Origin: Paraburkholderia sp. Tr-20389
GTDB lineage: Bacteria > Pseudomonadota > Gammaproteobacteria > Burkholderiales > Burkholderiaceae
Assembly (NCBI RefSeq): GCF_017104565.1
Contig: NZ_JAAGPD010000022.1
Coordinates: 62,001-126,000, forward strand
Reading direction: 5' to 3'
DNA: 64,000 bases
Made by a program: the position numbers and the translations under genes. Positions within the stretch are counted from its first letter, which is position 1, and every line of letters starts with the position of its first letter. Under the pieces are notes generated by a model. The model saw nothing but the letters and a program-made list of their open reading frames with translations, was not told the origin of the DNA and did no database searches. Shown here piece after piece: positions 7,554 to 16,421 of the stretch.

Positions 7554-8270
7554 TTACTCACCCAGATAAGCAGCCCGCACCTTCGGATCATCAAGCATCT
7601 GCTTGGCGTCGCCAGACATCGTAACCGTACCCGAATCCATCACGTAACCACGGTCAGCAGCCTGCAAGGCAAGTCGAGCATTCTGCTCAACCAGCATCAC
7701 GGTAATGCCTTCCTTCGAGATCTCCCGCACCACTTCGAAGATCTTCTCGACCATGATCGGCGACAAACCCATCGACGGCTCGTCGAGCAGCAACAGCTTC
7801 GGCTTCGAAATAACAGCACGCGCCATCGCCAGCATCTGCTGTTCGCCGCCCGAGAGCGTGCCGGCGAGCTGCGTTGCACGTTCCTTCAGACGCGGGAAGA
7901 AGCCGAACATGCGCTCAACGTCTTTCTTGATGCCTTCGTTATCGCTGCGCAGATACGCACCCATCTGCATGTTCTCGACGATCGACATGCGCGCAAAAAT
8001 GCCGCGCCCTTCCGGCACCATCGCGAGACCGCGCTTGAGCAGTTCATGCGGCGGCACGCCCTTGATCGACTGGCCCATGTACTCGATGTCGCCCGCCGAG
8101 TACGGCTTCAGACCCGTGATCGCCTTCATCGTCGTGGTCTTGCCCGCGCCGTTCGCGCCGATCAGCGTGACCAGTTCGCCCTGCGCGATCTCGAGGTCGA
8201 CACCCTTCACGGCCTGAATGCCGCCGTAGTTGACCTGAAGGCCCTTGATTTTCAACATTGCCGTAGCCAT
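7554..8270 (-). CDS. livF: Branched-chain amino acid ABC transporter ATP-binding protein LivF
   Basis: Second ATPase of a Liv/HAAT importer, 238 aa. Walker A IGANGAGKTTT (about 37-47), signature LSGGEQQML (about 138), Walker B LLLLDEPSMGLSP (about 157) and VEQNARLAL with the LivF-type Gln after the switch position. The LivF-specific MVPEGRGIF motif is present. Start ATG 8270 overlaps the livG stop codon by one base (TGATG). The 38 extra codons of the longer frame are livG in another frame. Last gene of livHMGF. Confidence 0.96.
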   Translation of the reverse strand: MATAMLKIKGLQVNYGGIQAVKGVDLEIAQGELVTLIGANGAGKTTTMKAITGLKPYSAGDIEYMGQSIKGVPPHELLKRGLAMVPEGRGIFARMSIVENMQMGAYLRSDNEGIKKDVERMFGFFPRLKERATQLAGTLSGGEQQMLAMARAVISKPKLLLLDEPSMGLSPIMVEKIFEVVREISKEGITVMLVEQNARLALQAADRGYVMDSGTVTMSGDAKQMLDDPKVRAAYLGE

Positions 8271-9046
8271 CAGTGAACCCCCGCGCCCAGATAAGCCTCG
8301 ATCACCTTCGGGTCCTTCTGCACGTCCTGCGGCAGACCTTCGGCGATCACCTTGCCATAGTCGAGCACTGTCATCCGGTTGCACAGGCCCATCACCAGTT
8401 TCACGTCGTGCTCGATCAGCAGGATCGTCTTGCCGTCCGCGCGGATCTTGTCGAGCAGCTTCGTCAGTTCGACCTTCTCCGTCGCGTTCATGCCCGCTGC
8501 CGGTTCATCGAGTGCGAGCAGCTTCGGATCGGTTGCCAGTGCACGAGCGATCTCCAGACGACGCTGGTGACCGTACGACAGGTTGCGCGACGTGTAGTCC
8601 GCGTACTGCAGCACGCCGACGTATTCGAGCAGTTCCAGCGCGCGCTCCTTGATCTCACGCTCTTCCTGACGCTCAGCCGGCGTCTGGAACACCGCGCCCA
8701 GCAGCCCGTGCTTCGTGCGCACATGACGGCCGACCATCACGTTTTCCAGCGCGGTCATGCCGCCGAACAGACGGATGTTCTGGAACGTACGCGCGATGCC
8801 AGCCTTCGCCACCTGATACACCGCCGTCGGCGTATAAGGCGTGCCGTCGAGCTTGAACTCGCCCGAGTCCGGCGTGTACAGACCAGTAATCACGTTGAAG
8901 AACGTCGTCTTGCCGGCGCCGTTCGGGCCGATCAGACCGTAGATCGTGCCTTCCTCGATCTGGAGGCCGACATCCGACAGCGCCTGCAGACCGCCGAAGC
9001 GCTTGTTCACGCCCTTCACGGACAGACGGATTTTCTTGTCGCTCAT
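8270..9046 (-). CDS. livG: Branched-chain amino acid ABC transporter ATP-binding protein LivG
   Basis: First ATPase of the importer, 258 aa from ATG 9046 with GGGAGCAG as ribosome binding site. Walker A IGPNGAGKTTF (about 40-50), the LivG-typical GIARTFQNIRLF motif (about 87), signature LSYGHQRRLEIARAL (a Y in place of the second G of LSGGQ, as is common in LivG), Walker B LLALDEPAAGMN, and IEHDVKLVM with the switch His. It sits 19 bp after livM and overlaps livF by one base. Confidence 0.96.
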   Translation of the reverse strand: MSDKKIRLSVKGVNKRFGGLQALSDVGLQIEEGTIYGLIGPNGAGKTTFFNVITGLYTPDSGEFKLDGTPYTPTAVYQVAKAGIARTFQNIRLFGGMTALENVMVGRHVRTKHGLLGAVFQTPAERQEEREIKERALELLEYVGVLQYADYTSRNLSYGHQRRLEIARALATDPKLLALDEPAAGMNATEKVELTKLLDKIRADGKTILLIEHDVKLVMGLCNRMTVLDYGKVIAEGLPQDVQKDPKVIEAYLGAGVH

Positions 9047-9065
9047 GTTTTCTGCTCCCTGTCCG

Positions 9066-10235
9066 TTACGCACGCACCGGCTTCTTGCCGTTACGCTTCG
9101 CAAGCTTCGCGATCTTGTCTTCGTGCTTCGGCGACGGCCACAAGCCTTCCGAGCGGTACAGCATGATCAGCACCATCGCGAGTGCGTACACGAGCTGACG
9201 GATCACTTCCGTATCGACGATTTCATGACCGAAGATCATGTGTTGCAGCGGACCCATCGTCGAACGCAGGAATTCGGGCAGCACGGCGAGCAGCACCGCG
9301 CCGAGAATCACGCCCGGGATGTGGCCCATGCCGCCCAGCACCACGCAGGCCAGCACGACGATCGATTCCGGCAGCGTGAACGATTCCGGCGACACGAAGC
9401 CCTGGAACGCACCGAACATCGCGCCCGACAGGCCGCCGAACGACGCGCCCATCGCGAACGCCAGCAGCTTCACGTCACGCGTGTTGATGCCCATTGCCTT
9501 CGCGGCGATTTCGTCTTCGCGGATCGCGGCCCATGCACGGCCGATACGCGAGTGCTGCAGACGCGTACACACCCAGATCACGAACAGCGCGCACAGCACG
9601 AACACGTAGTAGTACGAGTACACCGACGGAAACGTGAGGCCGAACAGCGAGTGCGTCTGCGCGAGGCTGAAGTCGCCGACGTGGATCGGATCGATACCCG
9701 TGATGCCCTTCGGGCCGTTCGTGATGTTCACCGGACGGTCGAGGTTGTTCAGGAAGATCCGGACGATTTCCCCGAAGCCCAAGGTCACGATCGCGAGGTA
9801 GTCGCCGCGCAGACGCAACGTCGGTGCACCGAGAATCACGCCGCAGATCGCCGCGATCGCCATCGCACACGGGATGATGAGGAGGAACGGCACGTGCAGC
9901 CCGTTCGGCGCGAAATGCGCGATCCATTCGAACTGCGACGACAGGTGCGGCGAGCTAAGCAAGGCTGCCGTATAGGCGCCCACCGCGTAGAACGCGATGT
10001 AGCCCAGGTCCAGCAGGCCGGCGAAACCGACCACCACATTGAGACCCAGCGCGAGCATCACATACAGCATCGCGAAGTCGAGCACGCGGACCCAGTAGTT
10101 GCCGCCTGCAGCACCGATGATCATCGGCGCAGCGATCACGAACACGGCGGTGATGATGCCCACCGTCAGCGTCTTCGTCAGGTTGCGTTCGGGGATGAGC
10201 GTCGTGGACGGCTCGATCGGTTGAATTGAGGTCAT
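9066..10235 (-). CDS. livM: Branched-chain amino acid ABC transporter permease LivM
   Basis: 389-aa inner-membrane permease with about ten hydrophobic segments. The family motif GLNVVVGFAGLLDLGYIAFYAVGAY spans residues about 64-88 (GLNVVVGFAGLLDLG is diagnostic), and the EAA-like loop RIGRAWAAIREDEIAAKAMGIN is split here as RIGRAWAAIRED and AKAMGIN. A Lys/Arg-rich tail (KLAKRNGKKPVRA) ends it. A strong ribosome binding site (AAAGGAG) precedes ATG 10235. LivH lies 18 bp upstream. Confidence 0.95.
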   Translation of the reverse strand: MTSIQPIEPSTTLIPERNLTKTLTVGIITAVFVIAAPMIIGAAGGNYWVRVLDFAMLYVMLALGLNVVVGFAGLLDLGYIAFYAVGAYTAALLSSPHLSSQFEWIAHFAPNGLHVPFLLIIPCAMAIAAICGVILGAPTLRLRGDYLAIVTLGFGEIVRIFLNNLDRPVNITNGPKGITGIDPIHVGDFSLAQTHSLFGLTFPSVYSYYYVFVLCALFVIWVCTRLQHSRIGRAWAAIREDEIAAKAMGINTRDVKLLAFAMGASFGGLSGAMFGAFQGFVSPESFTLPESIVVLACVVLGGMGHIPGVILGAVLLAVLPEFLRSTMGPLQHMIFGHEIVDTEVIRQLVYALAMVLIMLYRSEGLWPSPKHEDKIAKLAKRNGKKPVRA

Positions 10236-10253
10236 TGTATTTGCTCCTTTCCC

Positions 10254-11204
10254 TTACGCACGGTCCGCGACACGTTCGCCCAGCAGGCCCGACGGACGGA
10301 ACACCAGCACGATGATCAGCACGATGAACGCGAACACGTCCTGGTAGTTACTGCCGAACACGCCACCCGTGAGGTTGCCGATGTAGCCGGCACCCAGCTG
10401 TTCGATCAGACCGAGAATCACGCCGCCGACCATCGCGCCGCCGAGATTGCCGATACCGCCCAGCACAGCTGCCGTGAATGCCTTCAGACCAGGGATGAAG
10501 CCCATGTAGAAGTGCGCGTTACCGTACTCCGACGCGATCATCACGCCCGCCAGCGCTGCCAGCGCCGAGCCGATCATGAAAGTCGCCGAAATCACGAAGT
10601 TCGGGTTCACGCCCATCAGGGAAGCGACGCCCGGGTTCTCCGCGATCGCGCGCATTGCGCGGCCGAGCTTCGTCTTGTGCACGAGGAGCAGCAGGCCCGC
10701 CATCACGAGGAACGCGACGACGATGATCACGATTTCCGTCATCGAGATCACGGCGCCCGGCGTCGTGTCAGTGGCCTTGATCACGTTGAGCGGATCGGTC
10801 GGCAGAAGCTGCGGGAACGGCAGCGGGTTACGCGACCAGATCATCATCGCGAGGGTCTGCAGCAGGATCGACACGCCGATTGCGGTAATCAGCGGGGCGA
10901 GACGCGGAGCCTTGCGCAGCGGCCGGTAGGCGACGCGCTCGATGGTATAGCCCACCACCGCGCAAACAACAGCGGCAATCACCAGCGCTATACACAATGT
11001 CGGCACGTTGCCGAGTCCGGGGAAATGGTTCTGCAATACCCCTATGGCCGAGAGCGCAACCATCGCGCCCACCATCAGCACGTCGCCGTGCGCGAAGTTG
11101 ATGATGCCGAGAATGCCGTACACCATCGTGTAGCCCAGTGCGATGATGGCGTAGACACTGCCAAGCACCAGTCCGTTGATCACCTGCTGGATGAAAATAT
11201 CCAT
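10254..11204 (-). CDS. livH: Branched-chain amino acid ABC transporter permease LivH
   Basis: 316-aa inner-membrane permease, partner of LivM. The N-terminal family signature NGLVLGSVYAIIALGYTMVYG (as NGLVLGSVYAIIALG then YTMVYGILGIINFAHGD) is intact, and the RAMRAIAENPGVASLMGVN coupling loop lies near residue 190. First permease gene of livHMGF. A terminator-like hairpin lies between it and the binding-protein gene, so it may also have its own promoter in 11205-11380, although I could not pick one with confidence. Confidence 0.95.
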   Translation of the reverse strand: MDIFIQQVINGLVLGSVYAIIALGYTMVYGILGIINFAHGDVLMVGAMVALSAIGVLQNHFPGLGNVPTLCIALVIAAVVCAVVGYTIERVAYRPLRKAPRLAPLITAIGVSILLQTLAMMIWSRNPLPFPQLLPTDPLNVIKATDTTPGAVISMTEIVIIVVAFLVMAGLLLLVHKTKLGRAMRAIAENPGVASLMGVNPNFVISATFMIGSALAALAGVMIASEYGNAHFYMGFIPGLKAFTAAVLGGIGNLGGAMVGGVILGLIEQLGAGYIGNLTGGVFGSNYQDVFAFIVLIIVLVFRPSGLLGERVADRA

Positions 11205-11380
11205 TTAATGCTCCTTAGCCCGTGCGACTGGATTCGCGCTCTTCATCTGCCGGTTGGCGCTGATGCTTTACGGAATCGCAACGGCACTGCGGGTACTGAT
11301 ATAAAAGACCGGTAAGGGTTATCTTCGTCGAGCGCTCGTGGCCGCCGGGTTGCAGCGGCCCGCGCGCTCGACGCGGATGC

Positions 11381-11412
11381 AAAAACGGCACCGTCGGATG
11401 GTCCGGTGCCGT
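11381..11412 (-). terminator. Intrinsic terminator between the binding-protein gene and livH
   Basis: On the minus strand ACGGCACC (11412-11405) and GGTGCCGT (11392-11385) form an 8-bp stem followed by TTTTTGC. It lies 20 bp after the stop codon of the binding-protein gene and 177 bp before livH. Likely partial, giving more binding protein than transporter. Confidence 0.72.
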
Positions 11413-11431
11413 CAGGCTGTACGTCCCGTCA

Positions 11432-12631
11432 TTACATCTTCACGACGTCGAGGACCGCTTTCTTGCCGTCCTTGAAGTCGTAAAGCGTAATGGCGCCTTC
11501 TTTCAGGTCACCCTTGTCGTCGAATGCGATGTGGCCGATCACACCTGTGTAATCGGTCGAAGGCATCGCAGCGAGTACCTTGGGCGGCTCGATCGAATTG
11601 GCGCGCTTCATTGCATCGACGATCACGTATACAGCGTCATACGTGAACGGCGCATAAATCTGCACCGGCGTGTGGAAGCGTGCGTCGTACTTCTTTTCGA
11701 AGTCCGCTCCCCTTTCCATCTTCGAAAGCGCAAGGCCTGCTTCCGAACACACGAGGTTCTGGACGGCACTGCCCGCCAGCTCCCCTACCTTGTCGGTGCA
11801 CACGCCGTCGCCGCCAAGGATTTTTGCCCTGATTCCGAGCGCCGCTGCCTGTTTCGTAAACGGCCCGCCCGTTGCATCCATGCCGCCGAACATGATGGCG
11901 TCCGGCTGGGCACTTTTAATCTTTGTGAGGATGGCCCGGAAATCCGTGGCCCGGTCATTGGTCGCCTCGCGCGCAACGATCTTCGCGCCGCCCGCTTCCG
12001 CCGTCTTCGCGAATTCGTCAGCAAGACCCTTGCCATAGGCAGTTGCGTCGTCGACGACGGCGATCCGTTTCGCGCCGAGTGCTTTCGTCGCGTAGTTCGC
12101 CAGTGCCGGACCCTGCTGCGCATCGGTCGCGACGACCCGGTAGGTCGTCTTGAAACCTTGCTGCGTATAGGCCGGATTCGTCGAGGACGGCGAGATCTGC
12201 ACAATGCCCGCGTCGCTGTATATCTTCGAGGCCGGGATCGATACACCCGAATTCAGGTGCCCGACCACGGCCACCACACGATCGTCCACCAGCTTCTGCG
12301 CGACCTGCGTGCCCGTTTTCGGATCGCCCGCATCATCCTGTGCGTCGAGTTCCAGCTGGATCTTGCGGCCGTCGATGGTCAACCCCTGCGCGTTGATCTC
12401 TTCAATAGCGAGACGCGCCCCGTTTTCATTGTCCTTTCCCAGATGCGCAATGCCGCCCGTCAATGGGGCCGCATGACCGATCTTCACGACCGTCACTTCG
12501 CTTGCGGGCGCAGCCGACGCTGCCACTGCAGCCGACGCGCTCTTGTCCGCTTCGCCATCGTTCTTTTTGCCGCACGCGGTCAGCGCAACCGCGGCCGCGA
12601 TAGACACGGCACAAGCAAACTTGACTCGCAT
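11432..12631 (-). CDS. Branched-chain amino acid ABC transporter substrate-binding lipoprotein (LivJ/K type)
   Basis: 399 aa. A signal peptide with lipobox LTAC (Cys 20) means it is anchored as a lipoprotein, which is unlike the free periplasmic LivJ/K of E. coli. An Ala/Ser-rich linker (about 30-45) leads to the ligand-binding fold: KIGHAAPLTGGIAHLGKDNENGA, split here as KIGHAAPLTGG and GKDNENGARLA, then VVGHLNSGVSIPAS, ISPSSTNPAYT and a TYDAVYVIVDAM stretch. Ribosome binding site GGAGA before ATG 12631. First gene of the transporter cluster. The long 5' region holds GCAAC inverted repeats. Confidence 0.93.
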   Translation of the reverse strand: MRVKFACAVSIAAAVALTACGKKNDGEADKSASAAVAASAAPASEVTVVKIGHAAPLTGGIAHLGKDNENGARLAIEEINAQGLTIDGRKIQLELDAQDDAGDPKTGTQVAQKLVDDRVVAVVGHLNSGVSIPASKIYSDAGIVQISPSSTNPAYTQQGFKTTYRVVATDAQQGPALANYATKALGAKRIAVVDDATAYGKGLADEFAKTAEAGGAKIVAREATNDRATDFRAILTKIKSAQPDAIMFGGMDATGGPFTKQAAALGIRAKILGGDGVCTDKVGELAGSAVQNLVCSEAGLALSKMERGADFEKKYDARFHTPVQIYAPFTYDAVYVIVDAMKRANSIEPPKVLAAMPSTDYTGVIGHIAFDDKGDLKEGAITLYDFKDGKKAVLDVVKM

Positions 12632-12792
12632 TAAATAGGTCTCCTGCGCCTTGCAAAATCTGGCGTTCCAAGGCGCTCAAGCCCTGAGAACGCGCGCATT
12701 GTAACTCCAATTCTGCGACGGGCAATATTGTTGAATGCGCAGGGTTTTCCTGCATTGCAACCGCCTCCCGAGACCTTTAGCGCACATTTGTT

Positions 12793-12863
12793 GCAACCGG
12801 GTTGCGCCAGATTTTCGTGCATCAGTTGCACCATCGATGACTGCTCGCAACACCAGTTGTTGC
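12793..12863. promoter_or_regulatory. Pair of GCAAC inverted repeats, candidate operators
   Basis: GCAACC-G-GGTTGC at 12793-12805 and GCAACA-5 nt-TGTTGC at 12847-12863 share the same half-site; single half-sites also lie near 12757 and 12825. They are 160-230 bp upstream of the binding-protein start. The regulator is unknown. Confidence 0.35.
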
Positions 12864-13125
12864 AGCGACTTCCGCGACAGGCCGATGCTACGGACGTCGA
12901 CACACTTTCCTATCCCAATAATGCGCTGTACCGCTAATGCACCGACTTTGTGCGCCCGAATCGCCGTTCCGGAGATCGTCTGACGAAAAACGGGGCGCGA
13001 TCGATCACTTCAAGCCAAATTACGCTGCGAAAAACAAAAAGAATATTCGCCTCGACACCGTCACTTTCTAATTTTTATGTGATGTGGCACCGTTTTTCCA
13101 GCGTTTTACGGCGTGTCGAGGCAAT

Positions 13126-13154
13126 AAAAAAGCGCGCCGGCGGCGCGCTTTTTT
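13126..13154 (-). terminator. Bidirectional intrinsic terminator after ispH
   Basis: AAAAAAGCGCGCC / GGCGCGCTTTTTT, 13-bp arms with a 3-nt loop and T-runs on both strands, 17 bp beyond the ispH stop codon. Confidence 0.85.
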
Positions 13155-13170
13155 CGATGGGGACAGTTCG

Positions 13171-14130
13171 TCAGGCCGGCAAACCCAGCCCGCGTGGCAA
13201 CGGAAACGCGATGTTTTCCTCGATGCCTTCGAGCGCGCGCACGTTGCGCACGCCGAGTTCGCGCAGACGGCCGATGACCGCCTGAGCCAGCGCCTCGGGC
13301 GCCGATGCGCCCGCCGTCACGCCGATGCGGCGCTTGTCGGCGACCCATGCGGGATCGATCTGATCCGGCGAGTCCACCATATAGGAAGGCACGCCCAGCT
13401 TTTCGGCCAGTTCGCGCAGACGGTTCGAATTCGAGCTGTTCGGGCTGCCGACGACGATCACCACGTCGCATTGCGGCGCCATGAACTTGACGGCGTCCTG
13501 GCGGTTTTGCGTCGCGTAGCAGATGTCCTGCTTCTTCGGTTCCTTGATGTTCGGATACTTCGCTTTCAGCGCGCCGATGATCTGCGCGGCGTCGTCGACG
13601 GAAAGCGTGGTTTGCGTCACGTACGCGATGCGGTCCGGGTCGGCGAGCTGCAGCGCCTTCACGTCGTCGATGTCTTCGACGAGATACATGCCTTCGGCCG
13701 TCTGCCCCATCGTGCCTTCCACTTCAGGGTGACCCTTGTGACCGATCATCACGATGTCGAAGCCGTCCGCGCGCATCTTCGCGACTTCGATATGCACCTT
13801 GGTGACGAGAGGACACGTCGCGTCGTACACGCGCAGCCCGCGCTCATCGGCTTCGGCGCGCACGGCCTTCGACACACCGTGCGCACTGAAGATCACCGTG
13901 CTGCCCGACGGCACTTCATCCAGTTGCTCGATGAAGATCGCGCCCTTCTTGCGCAGGTCTTCGACGACATACGCGTTATGAACGATTTCGTGACGCACGT
14001 AGATCGGCGAACCGTACAGCTTGATGGCGCGTTCGACGATCTCGATCGCCCGATCGACGCCGGCGCAAAATCCGCGCGGCTGCGCAAGCAGGATTTCAGC
14101 TTCCGCGAAAGTCGTATCCGTGATGCTCAT
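13171..14130 (-). CDS. ispH: 4-hydroxy-3-methylbut-2-enyl diphosphate reductase IspH
   Basis: Last step of the MEP isoprenoid pathway: reduces HMBPP to IPP and DMAPP with a [4Fe-4S] cluster. 319 aa. The three cluster Cys are visible in QPRGFCAGV (about 22), YDATCPLV (about 105) and DICYATQNR (about 204). The catalytic Glu/Thr region FSAHGVS and HKGHPEV motifs are intact, and [12 protein letters not shown] is the C-terminal ligand loop. It starts 2 bp after the fkpB stop codon, the usual fkpB-ispH operon. Confidence 0.97.
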   Translation of the reverse strand: MSITDTTFAEAEILLAQPRGFCAGVDRAIEIVERAIKLYGSPIYVRHEIVHNAYVVEDLRKKGAIFIEQLDEVPSGSTVIFSAHGVSKAVRAEADERGLRVYDATCPLVTKVHIEVAKMRADGFDIVMIGHKGHPEVEGTMGQTAEGMYLVEDIDDVKALQLADPDRIAYVTQTTLSVDDAAQIIGALKAKYPNIKEPKKQDICYATQNRQDAVKFMAPQCDVVIVVGSPNSSNSNRLRELAEKLGVPSYMVDSPDQIDPAWVADKRRIGVTAGASAPEALAQAVIGRLRELGVRNVRALEGIEENIAFPLPRGLGLPA

Positions 14131-14132
14131 GT

Positions 14133-14588
14133 TTACAGGATCCCGATGATTTTTACTTCGAACGTCAGCGCCTGGCCGGCGAGCGGATGATTGAAATCGA
14201 AGAGAGCCGAGGTTTCGCCAACCTCTTTCAGCACGCCGGCGTAGCGACCGCCGCCCGGCGCATTGAATTCGACGAGATCGCCGGGAGAAAAATCCTCGCC
14301 GATCATGCTGTTTTCACGCAAGGTGGCGAGCGACACGCGCTGGATCAGCTCCGGATTGCGCGGGCCGAATGCCTGACCCGGTTCTAGCTGAAAGGTCGAG
14401 TGGTGACCCACCTTCAGTCCCAGCAGAATGTCTTCCAGCGGCGGCGCCAATTGGCCCGCGCCCAGCAACAGCGTGGCGGGCTTGTCGTTGAAGGTGCTGA
14501 CGATCTCGGCGCCATCGGCAAGCGAAAGCCGGTAGTGAAGCGTGACGTGCGAACCGGGTTTCACTTCGGAGATGTCGATGATGCTCAT
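14133..14588 (-). CDS. fkpB: FKBP-type peptidyl-prolyl cis-trans isomerase, SlpA/FkpB type
   Basis: 151-aa cytoplasmic prolyl isomerase/chaperone. FKBP N-strand [19 protein letters not shown], then [21 protein letters not shown], the insert-in-flap chaperone domain ([12 protein letters not shown]...), and the C-terminal [15 protein letters not shown] motif typical of SlyD/SlpA; each is read in that order. It has no His-rich metal tail, so SlpA rather than SlyD. Start ATG 14588 was chosen over the long open frame above it, which is antisense to radC. Operon with ispH. Confidence 0.93.
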   Translation of the reverse strand: MSIIDISEVKPGSHVTLHYRLSLADGAEIVSTFNDKPATLLLGAGQLAPPLEDILLGLKVGHHSTFQLEPGQAFGPRNPELIQRVSLATLRENSMIGEDFSPGDLVEFNAPGGGRYAGVLKEVGETSALFDFNHPLAGQALTFEVKIIGIL

Positions 14589-14777
14589 GCGGTACTCGTT
14601 CGGTCGTGGCGCGCGGCGCATGGATGCGGCGGCGCGGGTCGCGCGCATGGCGGGCTTGTGCGAAGCCGGAGATGCCGTGCGCAAAGGCCCTATTGTAAGC
14701 CACATATCCCGAGCCGGCTGGAACGTTGCTGCGCGGCGCCTCGTCGCCGCCTCATCTGGATTTCGAAGGACGTTGCC

Positions 14778-15506
14778 ATGAACGACACGATAGTCATCCC
14801 GCTTACCGACGCGGGAAAATCCCCGATACGCCGTGCTCCGCCGTCGTGGCCGACGCGCGACATGCCACGCGAGCGACTGCTCGACGCGGGTCCCGCGGCG
14901 CTTTCGGACACCGAACTGGTCGCGCTCGTGCTCGGCTCGGGGCTGCCAGGACACAATGTGTTCGACGTCGCGCGCTCGCTGTTGCAGCGCTTCGGCTCGC
15001 TGCGCGCGATGCTCGACCGAACGCCCGAAGATTTCGACGGCGTGCGCGGCGTCGGCCCGGCCAAGCGCGCGCAATTGCTCGCGATTATGGAAATGGCGCG
15101 GCGCGCCCTCGCGGAGAAGATGCGCGAGCGGCCGCTGATCGATTCGCCCGAAGCCGTCGAAGATTACCTGCGGCTGCTGATCGGCTCGCGGCCCTACGAG
15201 GTGTTTATCTGTCTGTTTCTGGATACGCGGCACCGGCTGATCCGCTCCGAGGAAAACTCGCGCGGCTCGCTCACACGGATGGCCGTGTATCCGCGCGAGA
15301 TCGTGCGGCGCGCGCTATCCGTCAACGCGGCCAGCCTGATCGTGGCGCACAACCATCCGTCCGGCGCCGTGAAGCCGAGCGCCAGCGACCGCCAACTGAC
15401 GCGCGTGCTGCGCGATACCCTCGCCCTGATCGACGTGAAGCTGATCGATCATCTGGTGATTGGCGGAAACGAGACGTTTTCGTTCGCACGCGCCGGCTGG
15501 CCTTGA
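14778..15506 (+). CDS. radC: RadC family JAB/MPN-domain protein
   Basis: 242 aa. N-terminal helix-hairpin-helix region ([22 protein letters not shown], then [15 protein letters not shown]) and a C-terminal JAB metalloprotease-like domain with the metal motif HNHPSG...D (about 193-206) intact. Despite the historical name, RadC is not a proven DNA-repair protein; its enzymatic role is unknown. Start ATG 14778 has GAAGGA in front. The gene is divergent from fkpB-ispH. Confidence 0.93.
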   Translation: MNDTIVIPLTDAGKSPIRRAPPSWPTRDMPRERLLDAGPAALSDTELVALVLGSGLPGHNVFDVARSLLQRFGSLRAMLDRTPEDFDGVRGVGPAKRAQLLAIMEMARRALAEKMRERPLIDSPEAVEDYLRLLIGSRPYEVFICLFLDTRHRLIRSEENSRGSLTRMAVYPREIVRRALSVNAASLIVAHNHPSGAVKPSASDRQLTRVLRDTLALIDVKLIDHLVIGGNETFSFARAGWP

Positions 15507-15582
15507 ACCGCGACCGTCTTGGCCGGGAGCGCGTTGCACGCGCAGCCGGCCGCGCTGCTTGCTCCGCCGTCGCAAATAAGGT

Positions 15583-15612
15583 TTGATTTTTCGGCTCTTT
15601 TTCTGCTACTAT
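15583..15612 (+). promoter_or_regulatory. Candidate promoter of rpmB-rpmG
   Basis: TTGATT (15583-15588), 18-bp spacer, extended -10 TGCTACTAT (15604-15612). It predicts a 5' leader of about 140 nt before rpmB. Confidence 0.5.
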
Positions 15613-15761
15613 TTCGGTTTGCCTCTTTCCAACCCCTGTTCCGAAGCCACAAGGCCTTCTCGGAAAGCACGCGATTCAAGTCGGCTACGGCTCGGTCCTC
15701 ATGTTTTCCCGGGAAACTTCACGGCGTTCGAACTCAGAATTAGCGTATTAGGAGTGCTCTC

Positions 15762-15995
15762 ATGGCACGCGTATGCCAAGTAACTGGGAAAGCGCCGATG
15801 AGCGGCAACAACGTTTCCCACGCGAACAACAAGACCAAGCGTCGTTTTCTCCCGAATCTGCAAAACCGCCGTTTCTGGGTTGAAAGCGAAAACCGTTGGG
15901 TGCGCCTGCGCGTTTCGAACGCCGGCCTGCGCCTGATCGACAAGAACGGTATCGACTCCGTGCTCGCAGACCTGCGCGCACGTGGCGAAGCCTAA
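15762..15995 (+). CDS. rpmB: 50S ribosomal protein L28
   Basis: 77 aa, full length. Typical start [12 protein letters not shown] and the conserved [17 protein letters not shown] region. Component of the large ribosomal subunit. Ten bases separate it from rpmG, which has its own ribosome binding site AAGGAG. Confidence 0.98.
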
Positions 15996-16005
15996 GGAGT
16001 AAATC

Positions 16006-16173
16006 ATGGCCAAGGGCGCACGCGACAAGATCAAGCTGGAATCGACCGCAGGTACGGGTCACTTCTACACGACCACGAAGAACAAGCGCAACATGCCGGA
16101 AAAGATGGAGATCATGAAGTTCGATCCCGTCGCTCGCAAGCATGTGGCGTACAAGGAAACGAAGATCAAGTAA
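16006..16173 (+). CDS. rpmG: 50S ribosomal protein L33
   Basis: 55 aa, the usual length for the Cys-free (zinc-independent) L33: [20 protein letters not shown] at the N-terminus, then [12 protein letters not shown] and a [11 protein letters not shown] end. Ribosome binding site AAGGAG 6 nt before ATG 16006. Operon with rpmB, ended by the terminator at 16199-16228. Confidence 0.98.
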
Positions 16174-16198
16174 TCTCGTTTTCGGCCGTTTGACGATG

Positions 16199-16228
16199 AA
16201 AAGCCCCGCTTCTGCGGGGCTTTTTGTT
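16199..16228 (+). terminator. Intrinsic terminator after rpmG
   Basis: AAAAGCCCCGC / GCGGGGCTTTT with a TTCT loop, followed by TTTTTGTTTT. Confidence 0.9.
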
Positions 16229-16421
16229 TTTGACGCCGCCCCTGTTTCGCGTCGACCCGGCCGCCCTTGCCTTTTTCCTCATTCTTTCCCCGCGCAAAAC
16301 TGACTGCGCCGTTCGGCCAGCTTTTCCTCGCAGGCTGCAGCGCGTATGCTCTTCGGTTTCCCAATCAAAAGGCTGTGGCGGCGTTCACCGCACCAGCCGC
16401 GCAATACGACGGAGAGAGGAG

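Larger units (their letters stand above)
12632..13170. other. 539-bp intergenic stretch upstream of the Liv binding-protein gene
   Basis: No ORF here has a credible start or composition. It contains GCAAC-type inverted repeats (12793-12863) and, at its far end, the ispH terminator. The part from 12900 to 13120 is AT-richer than its surroundings and shows nothing further. Confidence 0.5.

Noticed and set aside
12950-13285. Small ORFs in the 12.7-13.3 kb gap
   Set aside because: They start without ribosome binding sites, run into ispH or its terminator and show no codon bias.
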